Positions 18,846-30,800 of a stretch of 64,000 nucleotides of DNA are shown piece by piece; position 1 is the first letter of the stretch, and every line of letters starts with the position of its first letter. Under the pieces are notes generated by a model that saw nothing but the letters and a program-made list of their open reading frames with translations, did not search any database and had not been told where the DNA came from. The DNA is from Piscicola geometra (taxonomy: Eukaryota > Annelida > Clitellata > Hirudinida > Piscicolidae): NCBI GenBank assembly GCA_943735955.1, contig CALSEQ010000021.1, positions 130,001 to 194,000 of the forward strand. The letters run 5' to 3'. The position numbers and the translations under genes were made by a program.

Positions 18846-19196
18846 AATGGAGTGTTTGTTTAGAAACGTCCATACCTGGGCATATTTTACCTGCTTGTAA
18901 ATGATAGCAATTTGTTTTGCAGCCGCAGGAACAAGTTTCTCGTGGATGTAATTTCACAACTCTTGTTTCGTTCGTTCCTAGGACATTAAAACTCCAAGTT
19001 TGGCTACGTAAATTATGCCATCATCTTCTATAAGTTTTAATGCCCGTTCTGTTTGCGTTAGTTTACTTGTCTCAACGTCCAACGATTTTAAGCAACAGGG
19101 TTGCATCAAGTCCTTCTCTATAACATTAACAGTTTCCAAGGGGGGCAGTGAATGTGTCTCAGCTTCCTTTAATTGTATAGTTAGAAAATTATTATA
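18844..19196 (-). pseudogene. Fragment of a SWIM zinc-finger protein, probably transposon-derived
   Basis: Minus-strand reading from about 19190 gives a coherent 66-residue stretch ending IYVAKLGVL. After a one-base shift near 18985, it continues as LGTNETRVVKLHPRETCSCG and CKTNCYHLQAG, then stops at 18844-18846. The Cys-X-Cys-X6-Cys-X-His pattern (CSC...CYH) is a SWIM zinc finger, a DNA-binding module common in MULE-type transposases and related uncharacterised animal proteins. No transposase catalytic region is visible, so this is a 3'-terminal fragment. The SINE touches its downstream edge. Upstream it meets a 29-bp AT-rich tandem repeat. Confidence 0.6.
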
Positions 19197-19317
19197 CTAA
19201 TGAAATAAAAGAAAATAATTAAAAAATGAAAAACTAATGAAATAAAAGAAAATAATGAAAAACTAATGAAAGAAAAGAAAATAATGAAAAACTAATGAAA
19301 GAAAAGAAAATAATGAA
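19195..19317 (+). repeat. 29-bp AT-rich tandem repeat, about four copies
   Basis: Unit AACTAATGAAAGAAAAGAAA followed by ATAATGAAA, with small changes. Confidence 0.85.
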
Positions 19318-19342
19318 TAACCTCTGGAACGGATCCATTTTC

Positions 19343-19377
19343 GACCTTAGCACAATGTCTGGCATTGTGTTAAGGTC
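19343..19377. repeat. Hairpin with 15-bp arms
   Basis: GACCTTAGCACAATG and CATTGTGTTAAGGTC (one mismatch to a perfect complement) around TCTGG. It is non-coding as far as can be seen. Confidence 0.75.
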
Positions 19378-19429
19378 AGATGAGGACCCTCTTCCTTCGT
19401 GGTTTAGCTTAGAAACGGTACTCATAAAT

Positions 19430-19824
19430 TATGCAAATGAGATTAACGATTGACATAGACAAGTTTCCAATGTTTAAATTGCTGTAGGGTAAAACAACGG
19501 TAAAGCTAATAGGCAAAATAAAATAGTTTAAATTTATAAGATATTATTCCCCATATTACTAGTGAAACATTTTGCGGATGACTTTTATTCATTCTACTAA
19601 AATGGAGCCATATTTTGAGAAGAATTATTACAAAAATCTTTTGTTCTTATTGAATTTTTTAATTCTTTATTAGTAAAGATTCTTGAAAAATGTGTAAAAT
19701 TCTCATAATTAGAGCTTGACGAACAACAGAAATCTTCTATGATAAACTTACTTTAATTGAAGTCACAGAAGTTTCAAGCATTAACTGTTAATGATTAACA
19801 AATCTTTAACATTAGTTTAGTTTA
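19430..19824. other. AT-rich non-coding stretch
   Basis: No gene or element is recognised. It forms the left flank of the LINE. Confidence 0.5.
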
Positions 19825-19868
19825 GGGAGTTAAAACCACGCAGATCTTTTGACCTCTATAATGGTTAT
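19825..19868 (+). repeat. 44-bp direct repeat, left copy (probable LINE target duplication)
   Basis: GGGAGTTAAAACCACGCAGA continuing to TAATGGTTAT. It matches 23763-23807 except for one A in a homopolymer and one base (GACC versus GAGC). Confidence 0.8.
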
Positions 19869-19901
19869 AAAAAAATTAATATTTATGTTTATGTATTTAA
19901 A

Positions 19902-21713
19902 TTATTTTTTTACTATTATGTCATAGTCGCACTTATAGTTGTACATCATTGGATGGTTATCCCAGTATTTATCTAATTTTATTTTAAATTTATCTGTATT
20001 TTCAGCTTTTGCGATTTCATCAGACAAGCTATTCCAAACTGTTACCACTCTATGTGTATAAATTTTTTTTCTTGTATTCTTTTGGCACTGTTTTTTGGAT
20101 AATTTTAGTGAATTTCCTCTTGATTGCCTTGTATTAAGTGTGAAAATATCTTCCGTTATTTTACTATCATATTTATGATTAAGTATTTTATAGGTTTCGA
20201 TCATGTCCCCTCGAAGTCTTCGGTATTTTAATGTTGGTAACTTAATTACTTTAAGTCTATCGTTGTAAGTCATGTCTTTTAGTCCAGGTAGCATTTTTGT
20301 AGCCCTTCTTTGTACATTTTCTATGCAATCAATTTGATTTTTCAATGAAGGGCTCCATACACTGCTAAGGTATTCTAGATGGGGCCTAACTATACCTTTA
20401 AATAATAATCTAAATGTTTTTGTATCAATAAATTTAAACGTTCTTCTTATTAGCCCTAATAATTGGTTAGCTTTATTTACTTGTTCTTGTATGTGAATAT
20501 GGAATTTTAAATTCTTGTCTATAATTACACCTAGGTCTTTTTCATACTCTATACTTTCTGAAACTTCCTGACTTCCTTCATAATCCTGCATAGAATAAAC
20601 TCTTTCTTCTTTTTTATTTCTGTATATCTGCAATAGTTTACATTTATGTGGATGAAGTCTCAGGTCCCATTGTACACTCCATTCCACTACTTTGTTTATA
20701 TCTTCTTGTAGCTTTGTTTGGTCCTCTATTTCATTAATTTGTTGATATATTTTACAATCATCAGCATACATAAATATATTTGAACTCACTCTCTCTGGCA
20801 GATCGTTGATAAATAAAACAAATAATAATGAGCCCAAGACTGATCCTTGGGGAATGCCACTTTTTACTTTTACCAATTCTGATTTAACACCATTAACATT
20901 AACCCTCTTTACCCTATCATTTAGAAAATTACTTATCCACCTGCATGTTTTATAACCAATTCCATAATTTTCTAATTTATATATTAATTTTTTATGCGGT
21001 ACCTTATCAAATGCTTTTATAAAATCAGTGTAAATAACATCGATTACCCCTCCTTTGTCTAAAATACTAGTCCAATTATCAATTACCATTAGTAGTTGTA
21101 ATGAAGTCGACCGTCCTCCAATAAAACCATATTGTCTTTTGCTAATAAGTCATTTAAATTCAATGTTTTTCTATTCTTTTTCTTATTACTTTTTCATTAT
21201 TTTACAGGTTATACTAGTTAAACTAACTGGCCTATAATTTGATACCTCTTTTTTATCTTCTTTTTCAAATATTGGTATTATTTCCCCTTTTTTCCAATCT
21301 TCTGGTATTATACTGCTATTTAGTGAGCTATTAAAAATGTTACATAATGGTGTATGTATTATATTTGTTAGTTTTTATATTACTATGGGATGAACACCAT
21401 CTGGACTTGGGGCTTTTGTTACATTTATTTCTTTTAATAAGTTATAAGTTTCATCCTTTGTGACAGCTCCATCATTAGATCTTTCTTTAAATGTTATATT
21501 ATCTATTTTGTTAAAATTATCATTATTTTCTTCTGTAAATACACTTTTAAAGAAATTATTGAGACTTTTTGCCTTTTCTAAATCAGTTGTCGCAATGTTC
21601 AGTGATCCGTCACATCCTATTAGGTGCAGCTCGGATATGCCACTCCAAGTTTTTCTTTTGGAATTTATGAAAGGCCAAAATTTTTTAGCATTAGATTTTG
21701 AACAATCAATCAA
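19902..21713 (-). pseudogene. LINE ORF2: linker and reverse transcriptase (broken upstream)
   Basis: From 21713 on the minus strand, the linker NAKKFWPFINSKRK and TKAPSPDGVHP lead into PEDWKKGEIIP and NYRPVSLTS. A stop at about 21381 and several near 21190 break this part. From 21089 a 395-residue open stretch carries YTDFIKAFDKVPH, GIPQGSVLGSLLF and the catalytic MYADDCKIY, then a thumb and C-terminal part (ENVQRRATKMLPGL, YRRLRGDMIETYKIL) typical of CR1/Jockey-group enzymes. The TAA is at 19902. The polymerase core is intact in itself but has no usable start, so it is a relic. Confidence 0.9.
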
Positions 21714-21770
21714 TCAATCACTAATAATTTGTATAGCGCCCTTTACTAAGTGAACAAAAGCGCAATTTGA
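21704..21770 (+). mobile_element. Short LINE/SINE 3'-tail fragment nested in the LINE
   Basis: CAATCAATCAATCACTAATA followed by TTTGTATAGCGCCCTTTACT and AAGTGAACAAAAGCGC. It is the same tail as at 11305 and 12000-12113 (there inverted). It interrupts the ORF2 linker just upstream (minus sense) of DCSKSNAKKFW, so it inserted later than the LINE. Confidence 0.8.
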
Positions 21771-22099
21771 CGCTCCTGTTGTTTCCGTTCTATTATCATT
21801 ACTTTTTTTGCTTTGTTTCTTGCTATTTTGTAAAGTTCATAATTTTTATTGTTTCTTTCCTTTATATAACACTCCCATTGTCTATGTTTTTTTCTCAAAA
21901 ATTTTCTTGTATCTTTACTCAGTGGGGTTATGTATAATTTCTCTTTGTTTGTCTTTATTGGTGTATTTATATTTATGACATTATTTAGTTAATTCATAAA
22001 TAATTCAAACTGATCGTTTGTATCTTTATTTTCCATTAATACATCCCAATCGATATTCATTTCTTGTTTTATTTTTTCAAAATTAGCCTTTTTATAATT

Positions 22100-23075
22100 T
22101 CACATTATCACATTAGATTTAATAATTTGCGTTTGACAAAGTAGTTCAAAAGACATAACAATATGGTCGCTTTTTCCCAAAGGGTCAAGAAACTTAAGAT
22201 TTTCTATATTGTTACGTTCATTAGTTATTATTAGGTCTAGTAAAGATGGCTCTTGTTTGTTTCGGAATCTCGTAGGTTTATCAACTACTTGTTCCAGAAA
22301 AAAATCTCTAATGCATTCCACGAACTTTTCACTTAATTTATCTTTACTTAACATATTACACCAATTTATCCCGGGTAAGTTAAAATCTCCAGTAATTAGT
22401 ATATGCGTAAATGATTGTTTTTTTTCTCCATATTATTAATTTCGTAAAATAAATTAATTAAATTGTCTAAGTTAATATCATCTGATGATGGGCTTCGATA
22501 AATACATCCAATAAGAATTTTAACATTATTCTTCATTGTTATTTGTACAAATATATTTTCTTTATATTCTACGTTCATTTTTACTTCTGTTGCATTTAAA
22601 ATTTCTTTTACATATATTAATATACCCCTTGAGTTAGTTATTGTTAAATTGTGAGGGAAAGTATCAAATCCTCTAAAATTTAATTCATTTATTAAAGTAT
22701 TATATTTTACATTCTTTGCCAGAACCTCCGTTATCATTATTATATCTGGATTATCATCCATAAATCTACTTCTAAATTTATCAAGTTTATTTATAAAGCT
22801 ATCTGCATTTGTATATATGCACTTTAAACAATTAATATTAAAATTCTCTATATTGATGTCATCAATTAAATTGTTATTTTTAAATTTTATTTTATTTTCA
22901 TGTTTAGACATTTGATTTACACTACATTTATAGCTTTTATCTTCAATTTCTTTAGGTGACTTATATTCATCAACCAAAGTTTCAACATCATCATACTTAT
23001 TGCATGCAGCTAGTATGAAATTAAATTTGTCTGCTTCCTCATTTTCACTGTTGTCATCATCATTTTCTATATGTT
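22100..23075 (-). pseudogene. LINE ORF2: APE-type endonuclease domain (broken)
   Basis: This frame follows ORF1 directly, overlapping its stop by a few bases. Visible motifs in order are CLKCIYTNADSF (with the early Asn), DNPDIIMITEV (the catalytic Glu), RGILIYVK, IGCIYRSPSS, then after a one-base shift near 22405 ITGDFNLPGINW (Asp/Asn pair), LLDLIITN and GKSDHIVMSFEL (catalytic Asp-His). These are the expected catalytic residues of the target-nicking domain of CR1-type LINEs. The shift would abolish the product. Confidence 0.85.
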
Positions 23076-23630
23076 TTTTGTAAGGTCGGTCTTTGTTTCA
23101 GATCTTTTATCAAATTGCCACTCGCGAACGATAACGTGTTGGGGCATTATCTCTGGGTCTTTTATTTTTTTCACGTCAGAGCTATCAATGCAGACTCGGA
23201 ACATACTGGAATCTTCTTCGTCTTTGTTTTTATCTTCGATTTGCTCACAATTGTTATTGGTGTCAACTGCAGAACTTTCCGACTTTTATTCGGCTAATTT
23301 AAGTACGGGATAACATGAGATAACATTTATTCCATTGCTGGTCAGATAATCTGTTACATCATTTCTGTGACATTTTCTGAGGTTACTCAAACAAAAAACT
23401 GATTTTATTATTAGAACTTTATCTGCTTTCAGTTTGCAGTTTTCAGCTACTTTTTTACCAATAATTTTTACAGGTGGCCTTTTCCTAACAGGTTGTGTAC
23501 CTGCTGTTTTATTGTTGGTTTCTTCAGGGTTCTCTTTCTTTTCTGCGTTGCTGTGTTGAGTTTTTTTCCCATTTCCCACCAAAACGAATGGCTGACTATC
23601 AGCTTCTGTTGGAGTATTTTGAACGTCCGA
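23067..23630 (-). pseudogene. LINE ORF1-like protein, one internal stop
   Basis: The frame opens after TAA at 23631-23633 and runs through a basic region (KKENPEETNNKT, RKRPPVKIIGKK), then VFCLSNLRKCHRNDVTDYL. A TAA near 23286 breaks it, after which the same frame continues to SSMFRVCIDSSDVKKI and MPQHVIVREW, ending at TAG 23067-23069. The order basic linker, RRM-like fold with SFRV-type strand and P-HVIVR-W end fits the ORF1 proteins of invertebrate CR1-like LINEs, which bind the element's RNA. No ATG is clear near the start. Confidence 0.65.
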
Positions 23631-23762
23631 TTAAATTCAACTATTCATATCTGGCAAGTATAATTCAGTCAAGACTTGAGTCTCCATATTCAAATAATCT
23701 ACAAGATGATTATATCAAACTTCCATGAAAATATAATGATGTTGGTACATTTTTACAACTTT

Positions 23763-23807
23763 CGGGAGTTAAAAACCACGCAGATCTTTTGAGCTCTATA
23801 ATGGTTA
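23763..23807 (+). repeat. 45-bp direct repeat, right copy
   Basis: Partner of 19825-19868 with two differences. It lies immediately beyond the LINE 5' leader. Confidence 0.8.
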
Positions 23808-24080
23808 TTTATGAAACAACAACTTTAAAATCAAATCCTGGTGGTTTTAGGGGTGCAGGTGTAAGGATTGATTGCTATAGATTCCAAAAGCATTCAAATT
23901 CTATATTAGAAAATGAATAGTCATCAATACTTAGAGAAAATTCATCATTATCATCTCAACAGTCTTTTTCATTAGCATCATCATCATTATCATCTCAAAA
24001 GTCTTTTTCACTAGCATCATCATTATTATAATCTCAAAAGTCTTTTTCATTAGCAAGTAAAGAAGCCTTATTTATTGTTA
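23808..24080 (+). repeat. Right flank of the LINE, with a 36-39-bp tandem repeat at 23943-24056
   Basis: Three imperfect copies of TCATCATTATCATCTCAAAA plus GTCTTTTTCATTAGCA. The remaining bases show no gene. Confidence 0.7.
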
Positions 24081-24083
24081 ATT

Positions 24084-24577
24084 TTACGATATATCTCGCC
24101 TCGGATAGTTTGCCGTCATATAGGAAAAACCAGTAGGAGTATAAGCAATAACTGAGGGTGATGAAGCAGATTCATGCCAAGTTTCAGTTAAAATAAAAAA
24201 GTCTAAAGAGTTTAAAGTAATTAGATCAGAGATATAGAGTGACTTATTATTAAGTGATCTTGTGTTTAGGAAGCCAAACTTTAGATTAGTATTTTTAGAG
24301 ATAATATTATTGAAGTTAACTTTATTCTTATTATCATTATTTATTTTTTTATTATTATCAGAATTTTTATGATACATTAATTTAGAAGATTTTTTATTAA
24401 TAATAGAATTTTATTTATAATTCAATTGTGTGTTAGTAATTTTATCTAGGTTAGGATTAGGGTTAGAAATAATAAGTTTTTCATTTTTAAATTAATTTCT
24501 AATAAATTTATGGTCTAAGATCTGTAAATTAAAAGCCCTACGTCTTACACTACTTTTAGGAAGTTTAGCGAAAGAAG
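24084..24577 (-). pseudogene. 5' fragment of an L2-like LINE (start of the endonuclease)
   Basis: Minus-strand reading gives LPKSSVRRRAFN and LDHKFIRN near 24570-24500, then, after stops, LKFGFLNTRSLNNK, DFFILTETWHE (Asn and Glu of the APE active site) and VIAYTPTGFSYM, ending abruptly at about 24090. This pattern matches the N-terminus of L2/CR1-clade ORF2 proteins. The rest of the element (remaining endonuclease and reverse transcriptase) is missing, the opposite of the usual 5' truncation, so a later deletion or rearrangement removed the 3' part. Confidence 0.75.
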
Positions 24578-24853
24578 AGAGTTCAATTAAAAAGTCCCTA
24601 GAATACATAATAGAATGGCAATTAGGAAAGAAAAGAATTTAAATTTAGAAAAAAATACTATTCCACTCATAAAAAACCGTCTAGCCATGAGCAATACAAC
24701 GTTCAAAACAGTAACAACTGAGCGCCATGCGGCCATGATGGACGCTAAACAAAAAAAAATTATTGTATTGTTGTAGTTATTATTGTAGTTGTTGTTGTTG
24801 TCGCTGTTTTTATTATTGTGGTTATTATTGTATTGTTGTAGTTATTATTGTAG

Positions 24854-27800
24854 TTGTTGTTGTTGTCGCTGTTTTTATTATTGTGGTTATTATTGTATTG
24901 TTGTAGTTATTATTGTAGTTGTTGTTGTTGTTGTCGTTGTTTTTATTATTGTGGTTATTATTGTATTGTTGTAGTTATTATTGTAGTTGTTGTTGTCGCT
25001 ATTTTAATTATTGTAGTTATTATTGTATTGTTGTAGTTATTATTGTAGTTGTTGTTGTAGTCGCTGTTTTTATTATTGTGGTTATTATTGTATTGTTGTA
25101 GTTATTATTGTAGTAGTTGTTGTTGTCGCTGTTTTTATTATTGTGGTTATTATTGTATTGTTGTAGTTATTATTGTAGTTGTTGTTGTTGTCGCTGTTTT
25201 TATTATTGTGGTTATTATTGTATTGTTGTAGTTGTTGTTGTTGTCGCTGTTTTTATTATTGTGGTTATTATTGTATTGTTGTAGTTATTATTGTAGTTGT
25301 TGTTGTTGTCGCTGTTTTTATTATTGTGGTTATTATTGTATTGTTGTAGTTATTATTGTAGTTGTTGTTGTTGTTTTTATTATTGTGGTTATTATTGTAT
25401 TGTTGTAGTTATTATTGTAGTTGTTGTTGTTGTCTCTGTTTTTATTATTGTGGTTATTATTGTATTGTTGTAGTTATTATTGTATTTGTTGTTGTTGTTG
25501 TCGCTGTTTTTATTCTTGTGGTTATTATTGTATTGTTGTAGTTATTATTGTAGTTGTTGTTGTTGTTGTCGCTGTTTTTATTATTGTGGTTATTATTGTA
25601 TTGTTGTAGTTATTATTGTAGTTGTTGTTGTCGCTGTTTTTATTATTGTGGTTATTATTGTATTGTTGTAGTTATTATTGTAGTTGTTGTTGTTGTCGCT
25701 GTTTTTATTATTGTGGTTATTATTGTATTGTTGTAGTTATTATTGTAGTTGTTGTTGTTGTATCTGTTTTTATTATTGTGGTTATTATTGTATTGTTGTA
25801 GTTATTATTGTAGTAGTTGTTGTTGTTTTTATTATTGTGGTTATTATTGTATTGTTGTAGTTATTATTGTAGTTGTTGTTGTTGTCGCTGTTTTTATTAA
25901 TGTGGTTATTATTGTATTGTTGTAGTTATTATTGTAGTTGTTGTTGTTGTTGTCGCTGTTTTTATTATTGTGGTTATTATTGTATTGTTTTAGTTATTAT
26001 TGTAGTTGTGGTTGTTGCTGTTTTTATTATTGTGGTTATTATTGTATTGTTGTAGTTATTATTGTAGTTGTTGTTGTTGTCGCTGTTTTTATTATTGTGG
26101 TTATTATTGAATTGTTGTAGTTATTATTGTAGTTGTTGTTGTTGTTGTCGCTGTTTTTATTATTGTGGTTATTATTGTATTGTTGTAGTTATTATTGTAG
26201 TTGTTTTTGTTGTCGCTGTTTTTATTATTGTGGTTATTATTGTATTGTTGTAGTTATTATTGTAGTTGTTGTTGTTGTTGTCGCTGTTTTTATTATTGTG
26301 GTTATTATTGTATTGTTGTAGTTATTATTGTAGTTGTTGTTGTTGTCGCTGTTTTTATTATTGTGGTTATTATTGTATTGTTGTAGTTATTATTGTAGTA
26401 GTTGTTGTTGTCGCTGTTTTTATTATTGTGGTTATTATTGTATTGTTGTAGTTATTATTGTAGTTGTTGTTGTTGTCGCTGTTTTTATTATTGTGGTTAT
26501 TATTGTATTGTTGTAGTTATTATTGTAGTTGTTGTTGTTGTCGCTGTTTTTATTATTGTGGTTATTATTGTATTGTTGTAGTTATTATTGTAGTTGTTGT
26601 TGTTGTCGCTGTTTTTATTATTGTGGTTATTATTGTATTGTTGTAGTTATTATTGTAGTTGTTGTTGTTGTTTTTATTATTGTGGTTATTATTGTATTGT
26701 TGTAGTTATTATTGTAGTTGTTGTTGTTGTTTTTATTATTGTGGTTATTATTGTATTGTTGTAGTAATTATTGTAGTAGTTGTTGTTGTTGTCGCTGTTT
26801 TTATTATTGTGGTTATTATTGTATTGTTGTAGTTATTATTGTAGTAGTTGTTGTTGTCGCTGTTTTTATTATTGTGGTTATTATTGTATTGTTGTAGTTA
26901 TTATTGTAGTTGTTGTTGTTGTCGCTGTTTTTATTATTGTGGTTATTATTGTATTGTTGTAGTTATTATTGTAGTTGTTGTTGTTGTCGCTGTTTTTATT
27001 ATTGTGGTTATTATTGTATTGTTGTAGTTATTATTGTAGTTGTTGTTGTTGTCGCTGTTTTTATTATTGTGGTTATTATTGTATTGTTGTAGTTATTATT
27101 GTAGTTGTTGTTGTTGTTTTTATTATTGTGGTTATTATTGTATTGTTGTAGTTATTATTGTAGTTGTTGTTGTTGTTTTTATTATTGTGGTTATTATTGT
27201 ATTGTTGTAGTTATTATTGTAGTTGTTGTTGTTGTCGCTGTTTTTATTATTGTGGTTATTATTGTATTGTTGTAGTTATTATTGTAGTTGTTGTTGTTGT
27301 CGCTGTTTTTATTAATGTGGTTATTATTGTATTGTTGTAGTTATTATTGTAGTTGTTGTTGTTGTTGTCGCTGTTTTTATTATTGTGGTTATTATTGTAT
27401 TGTTGTAGTTATTATTGTAGTTGTTGTTGTTGTCGCTGTTTTTATTATTGTGGTTATTATTGTATTGTTGTAGTTATTATTGTAGTTGTTGTTGTTGTCG
27501 CTGTTTTTATTATTGTGGTTATTATTGTATTTTTGTAGTTATTATTGTAGTAGTTGTTGTTGTTTTTATTATTGTGGTTATTATTGTATTGTTGTAGTTA
27601 TTATTGTAGTTGTTGTTGTTGTCGCTGTTTTTATTAATGTGGTTATTATTGTATTGTTGTAGTTATTATTGTAGTTGTTGTTGTTGTTGTCGCTGTTTTT
27701 ATTATTGTGGTTATTATTGTATTGTTTTAGTTATTATTGTAGTTGTGGTTGTTGCTGTTTTTATTATTGTGGTTATTATTGTATTGTTGTAGTTATTATT

Positions 27801-30800
27801 GTAGTTGTTGTTGTTGTCGCTGTTTTTAGTATTGTGGTTATTATTGAATTGTTGTAGTTATTATTGTAGTTGTTGTTGTCGCTGTTTTTATTATTGTGGT
27901 TATTATTGTATTGTTGTAGTTATTATTGTAGTTGTTTTTGTTGTCGCTGTTTTTATTATTGTGGTTATTATTGTATTGTTGTAGTTATTATTGTAGTTGT
28001 TGTTGTTGTTGTCGCTGTTTTTATTATTGTGGTTATTATTGTATTGTTGTAGTTATTATTGTAGTTGTTGTTGTTGTCGCTGTTTTTATTATTGTGGTTA
28101 TTATTGTATTGTTGTAGTTATTATTGTAGTTGTTGTTGTTGTCGCTGTTTTTATTATTGTGGGTATTATTGTATTGTTGTAGTTATTATTGTAGTTGTTG
28201 TTGTTGTCGCTGTTTTTATTATTGTGGTTATTATTGTATTGTTGTAGTTATTATTGTAGTTGTTGTTGTTGTCGCTGTTTTTATTATTGTGGTTATTATT
28301 GTATTGTTGTAGTTATTATTGTAGTTGTTGTTGTTGTCGCTGTTTTTATTATTGTGGTTATTATTGTATTGTTGTAGTTATTATTGTAGTTGTTGTTGTT
28401 GTCGCTGTTTTTATTATTGTGGTTATTATTGTATTGTTGTAGTTATTATTGTAGTAGTTGTTGTTGTTTTTATTATTGTGGTTATTATTGTATTGTTGTA
28501 GTTATTATTGTAGTTGTTGTTGTTGTCGCTGTTTTTATTATTGTGGTTATTATTGTATTGTTGTAGTTATTATTGTAGTTGTTGTTGTTGTTGTCGTTGT
28601 TTTTATTATTGTGGTTATTATTGTATTGTTGTAGTTATTATTGTAGTTGTTGTTGTCGCTATTTTAATTATTGTAGTTATTATTGTATTGTTGTAGTTAT
28701 TATTGTAGTTGTTGTTGTAGTCGCTGTTTTTATTATTGTGGTTATTATTGTATTGTTGTAGTTATTATTGTAGTAGTTGTTGTTGTCGCTGTTTTTATTA
28801 TTGTGGTTATTATTGTATTGTTGTAGTTATTATTGTAGTTGTTGTTGTTGTCGCTGTTTTTATTATTGTGGTTATTATTGTATTGTTGTAGTTGTTGTTG
28901 TTGTCGCTGTTTTTATTATTGTGGTTATTATTGTATTGTTGTAGTTATTATTGTAGTTGTTGTTGTTGTCGCTGTTTTTATTATTGTGGTTATTATTGTA
29001 TTGTTGTAGTTATTATTGTAGTTGTTGTTGTTGTTTTTATTATTGTGGTTATTATTGTATTGTTGTAGTTATTATTGTAGTTGTTGTTGTTGTCTCTGTT
29101 TTTATTATTGTGGTTATTATTGTATTGTTGTAGTTATTATTGTATTTGTTGTTGTTGTTGTCGCTGTTTTTATTCTTGTGGTTATTATTGTATTGTTGTA
29201 GTTATTATTGTAGTTGTTGTTGTTGTTGTCGCTGTTTTTATTATTGTGGTTATTATTGTATTGTTGTAGTTATTATTGTAGTTGTTGTTGTCGCTGTTTT
29301 TATTATTGTGGTTATTATTGTATTGTTGTAGTTATTATTGTAGTTGTTGTTGTTGTCGCTGTTTTTATTATTGTGGTTATTATTGTATTGTTGTAGTTAT
29401 TATTGTAGTTGTTGTTGTTGTATCTGTTTTTATTATTGTGGTTATTATTGTATTGTTGTAGTTATTATTGTAGTAGTTGTTGTTGTTTTTATTATTGTGG
29501 TTATTATTGTATTGTTGTAGTTATTATTGTAGTTGTTGTTGTTGTCGCTGTTTTTATTAATGTGGTTATTATTGTATTGTTGTAGTTATTATTGTAGTTG
29601 TTGTTGTTGTTGTCGCTGTTTTTATTATTGTGGTTATTATTGTATTGTTTTAGTTATTATTGTAGTTGTGGTTGTTGCTGTTTTTATTATTGTGGTTATT
29701 ATTGTATTGTTGTAGTTATTATTGTAGTTGTTGTTGTTGTCGCTGTTTTTATTATTGTGGTTATTATTGAATTGTTGTAGTTATTATTGTAGTTGTTGTT
29801 GTTGTTGTCGCTGTTTTTATTATTGTGGTTATTATTGTATTGTTGTAGTTATTATTGTAGTTGTTTTTGTTGTCGCTGTTTTTATTATTGTGGTTATTAT
29901 TGTATTGTTGTAGTTATTATTGTAGTTGTTGTTGTTGTTGTCGCTGTTTTTATTATTGTGGTTATTATTGTATTGTTGTAGTTATTATTGTAGTTGTTGT
30001 TGTTGTCGCTGTTTTTATTATTGTGGTTATTATTGTATTGTTGTAGTTATTATTGTAGTAGTTGTTGTTGTCGCTGTTTTTATTATTGTGGTTATTATTG
30101 TATTGTTGTAGTTATTATTGTAGTTGTTGTTGTTGTCGCTGTTTTTATTATTGTGGTTATTATTGTATTGTTGTAGTTATTATTGTAGTTGTTGTTGTTG
30201 TCGCTGTTTTTATTATTGTGGTTATTATTGTATTGTTGTAGTTATTATTGTAGTTGTTGTTGTTGTCGCTGTTTTTATTATTGTGGTTATTATTGTATTG
30301 TTGTAGTTATTATTGTAGTTGTTGTTGTTGTTTTTATTATTGTGGTTATTATTGTATTGTTGTAGTTATTATTGTAGTTGTTGTTGTTGTTTTTATTATT
30401 GTGGTTATTATTGTATTGTTGTAGTTATTATTGTAGTTGTTGTTGTTGTCGCTGTTTTTATTATTGTGGTTATTATTGTATTGTTGTAGTTATTATTGTA
30501 GTAGTTGTTGTTGTCGCTGTTTTTATTATTGTGGTTATTATTGTATTGTTGTAGTTATTATTGTAGTTGTTGTTGTTGTCGCTGTTTTTATTATTGTGGT
30601 TATTATTGTATTGTTGTAGTTATTATTGTAGTTGTTGTTGTTGTCGCTGTTTTTATTATTGTGGTTATTATTGTATTGTTGTAGTTATTATTGTAGTTGT
30701 TGTTGTTGTCGCTGTTTTTATTATTGTGGTTATTATTGTATTGTTGTAGTTATTATTGTAGTTGTTGTTGTTGTTTTTATTATTGTGGTTATTATTGTAT

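Larger units (their letters stand above)
19869..23762 (-). mobile_element. CR1/Jockey-type LINE, nearly full length, inactive
   Basis: About 3.9 kb on the minus strand, with a 5' leader, an ORF1-like frame (23630-23067), an APE-type endonuclease (23075-22100), a linker interrupted by a small insertion (about 21704-21770), and a reverse transcriptase (about 21330-19902). It is flanked by near-identical 44-45-bp direct repeats. Stops and frameshifts in every part show that it is dead. I see no clear poly(A) tail; the 3' end is AT-rich. Confidence 0.85.

Noticed and set aside
23495..23900. Plus-strand coding-like reading (MADYQLLLEYFERP ... FLQLSGVKNHADLLSS)
   Set aside because: It overlaps the LINE 5' leader antisense and then crosses the 45-bp direct repeat. 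It has stops at about 23,726 and 23,918 and no recognised family.
24440..24475. Telomere-like TTAGGATTAGGGTTAG
   Set aside because: It lies within the L2-like ORF2 reading (ISNPNPNLDK) and is too short to be a telomeric insertion.
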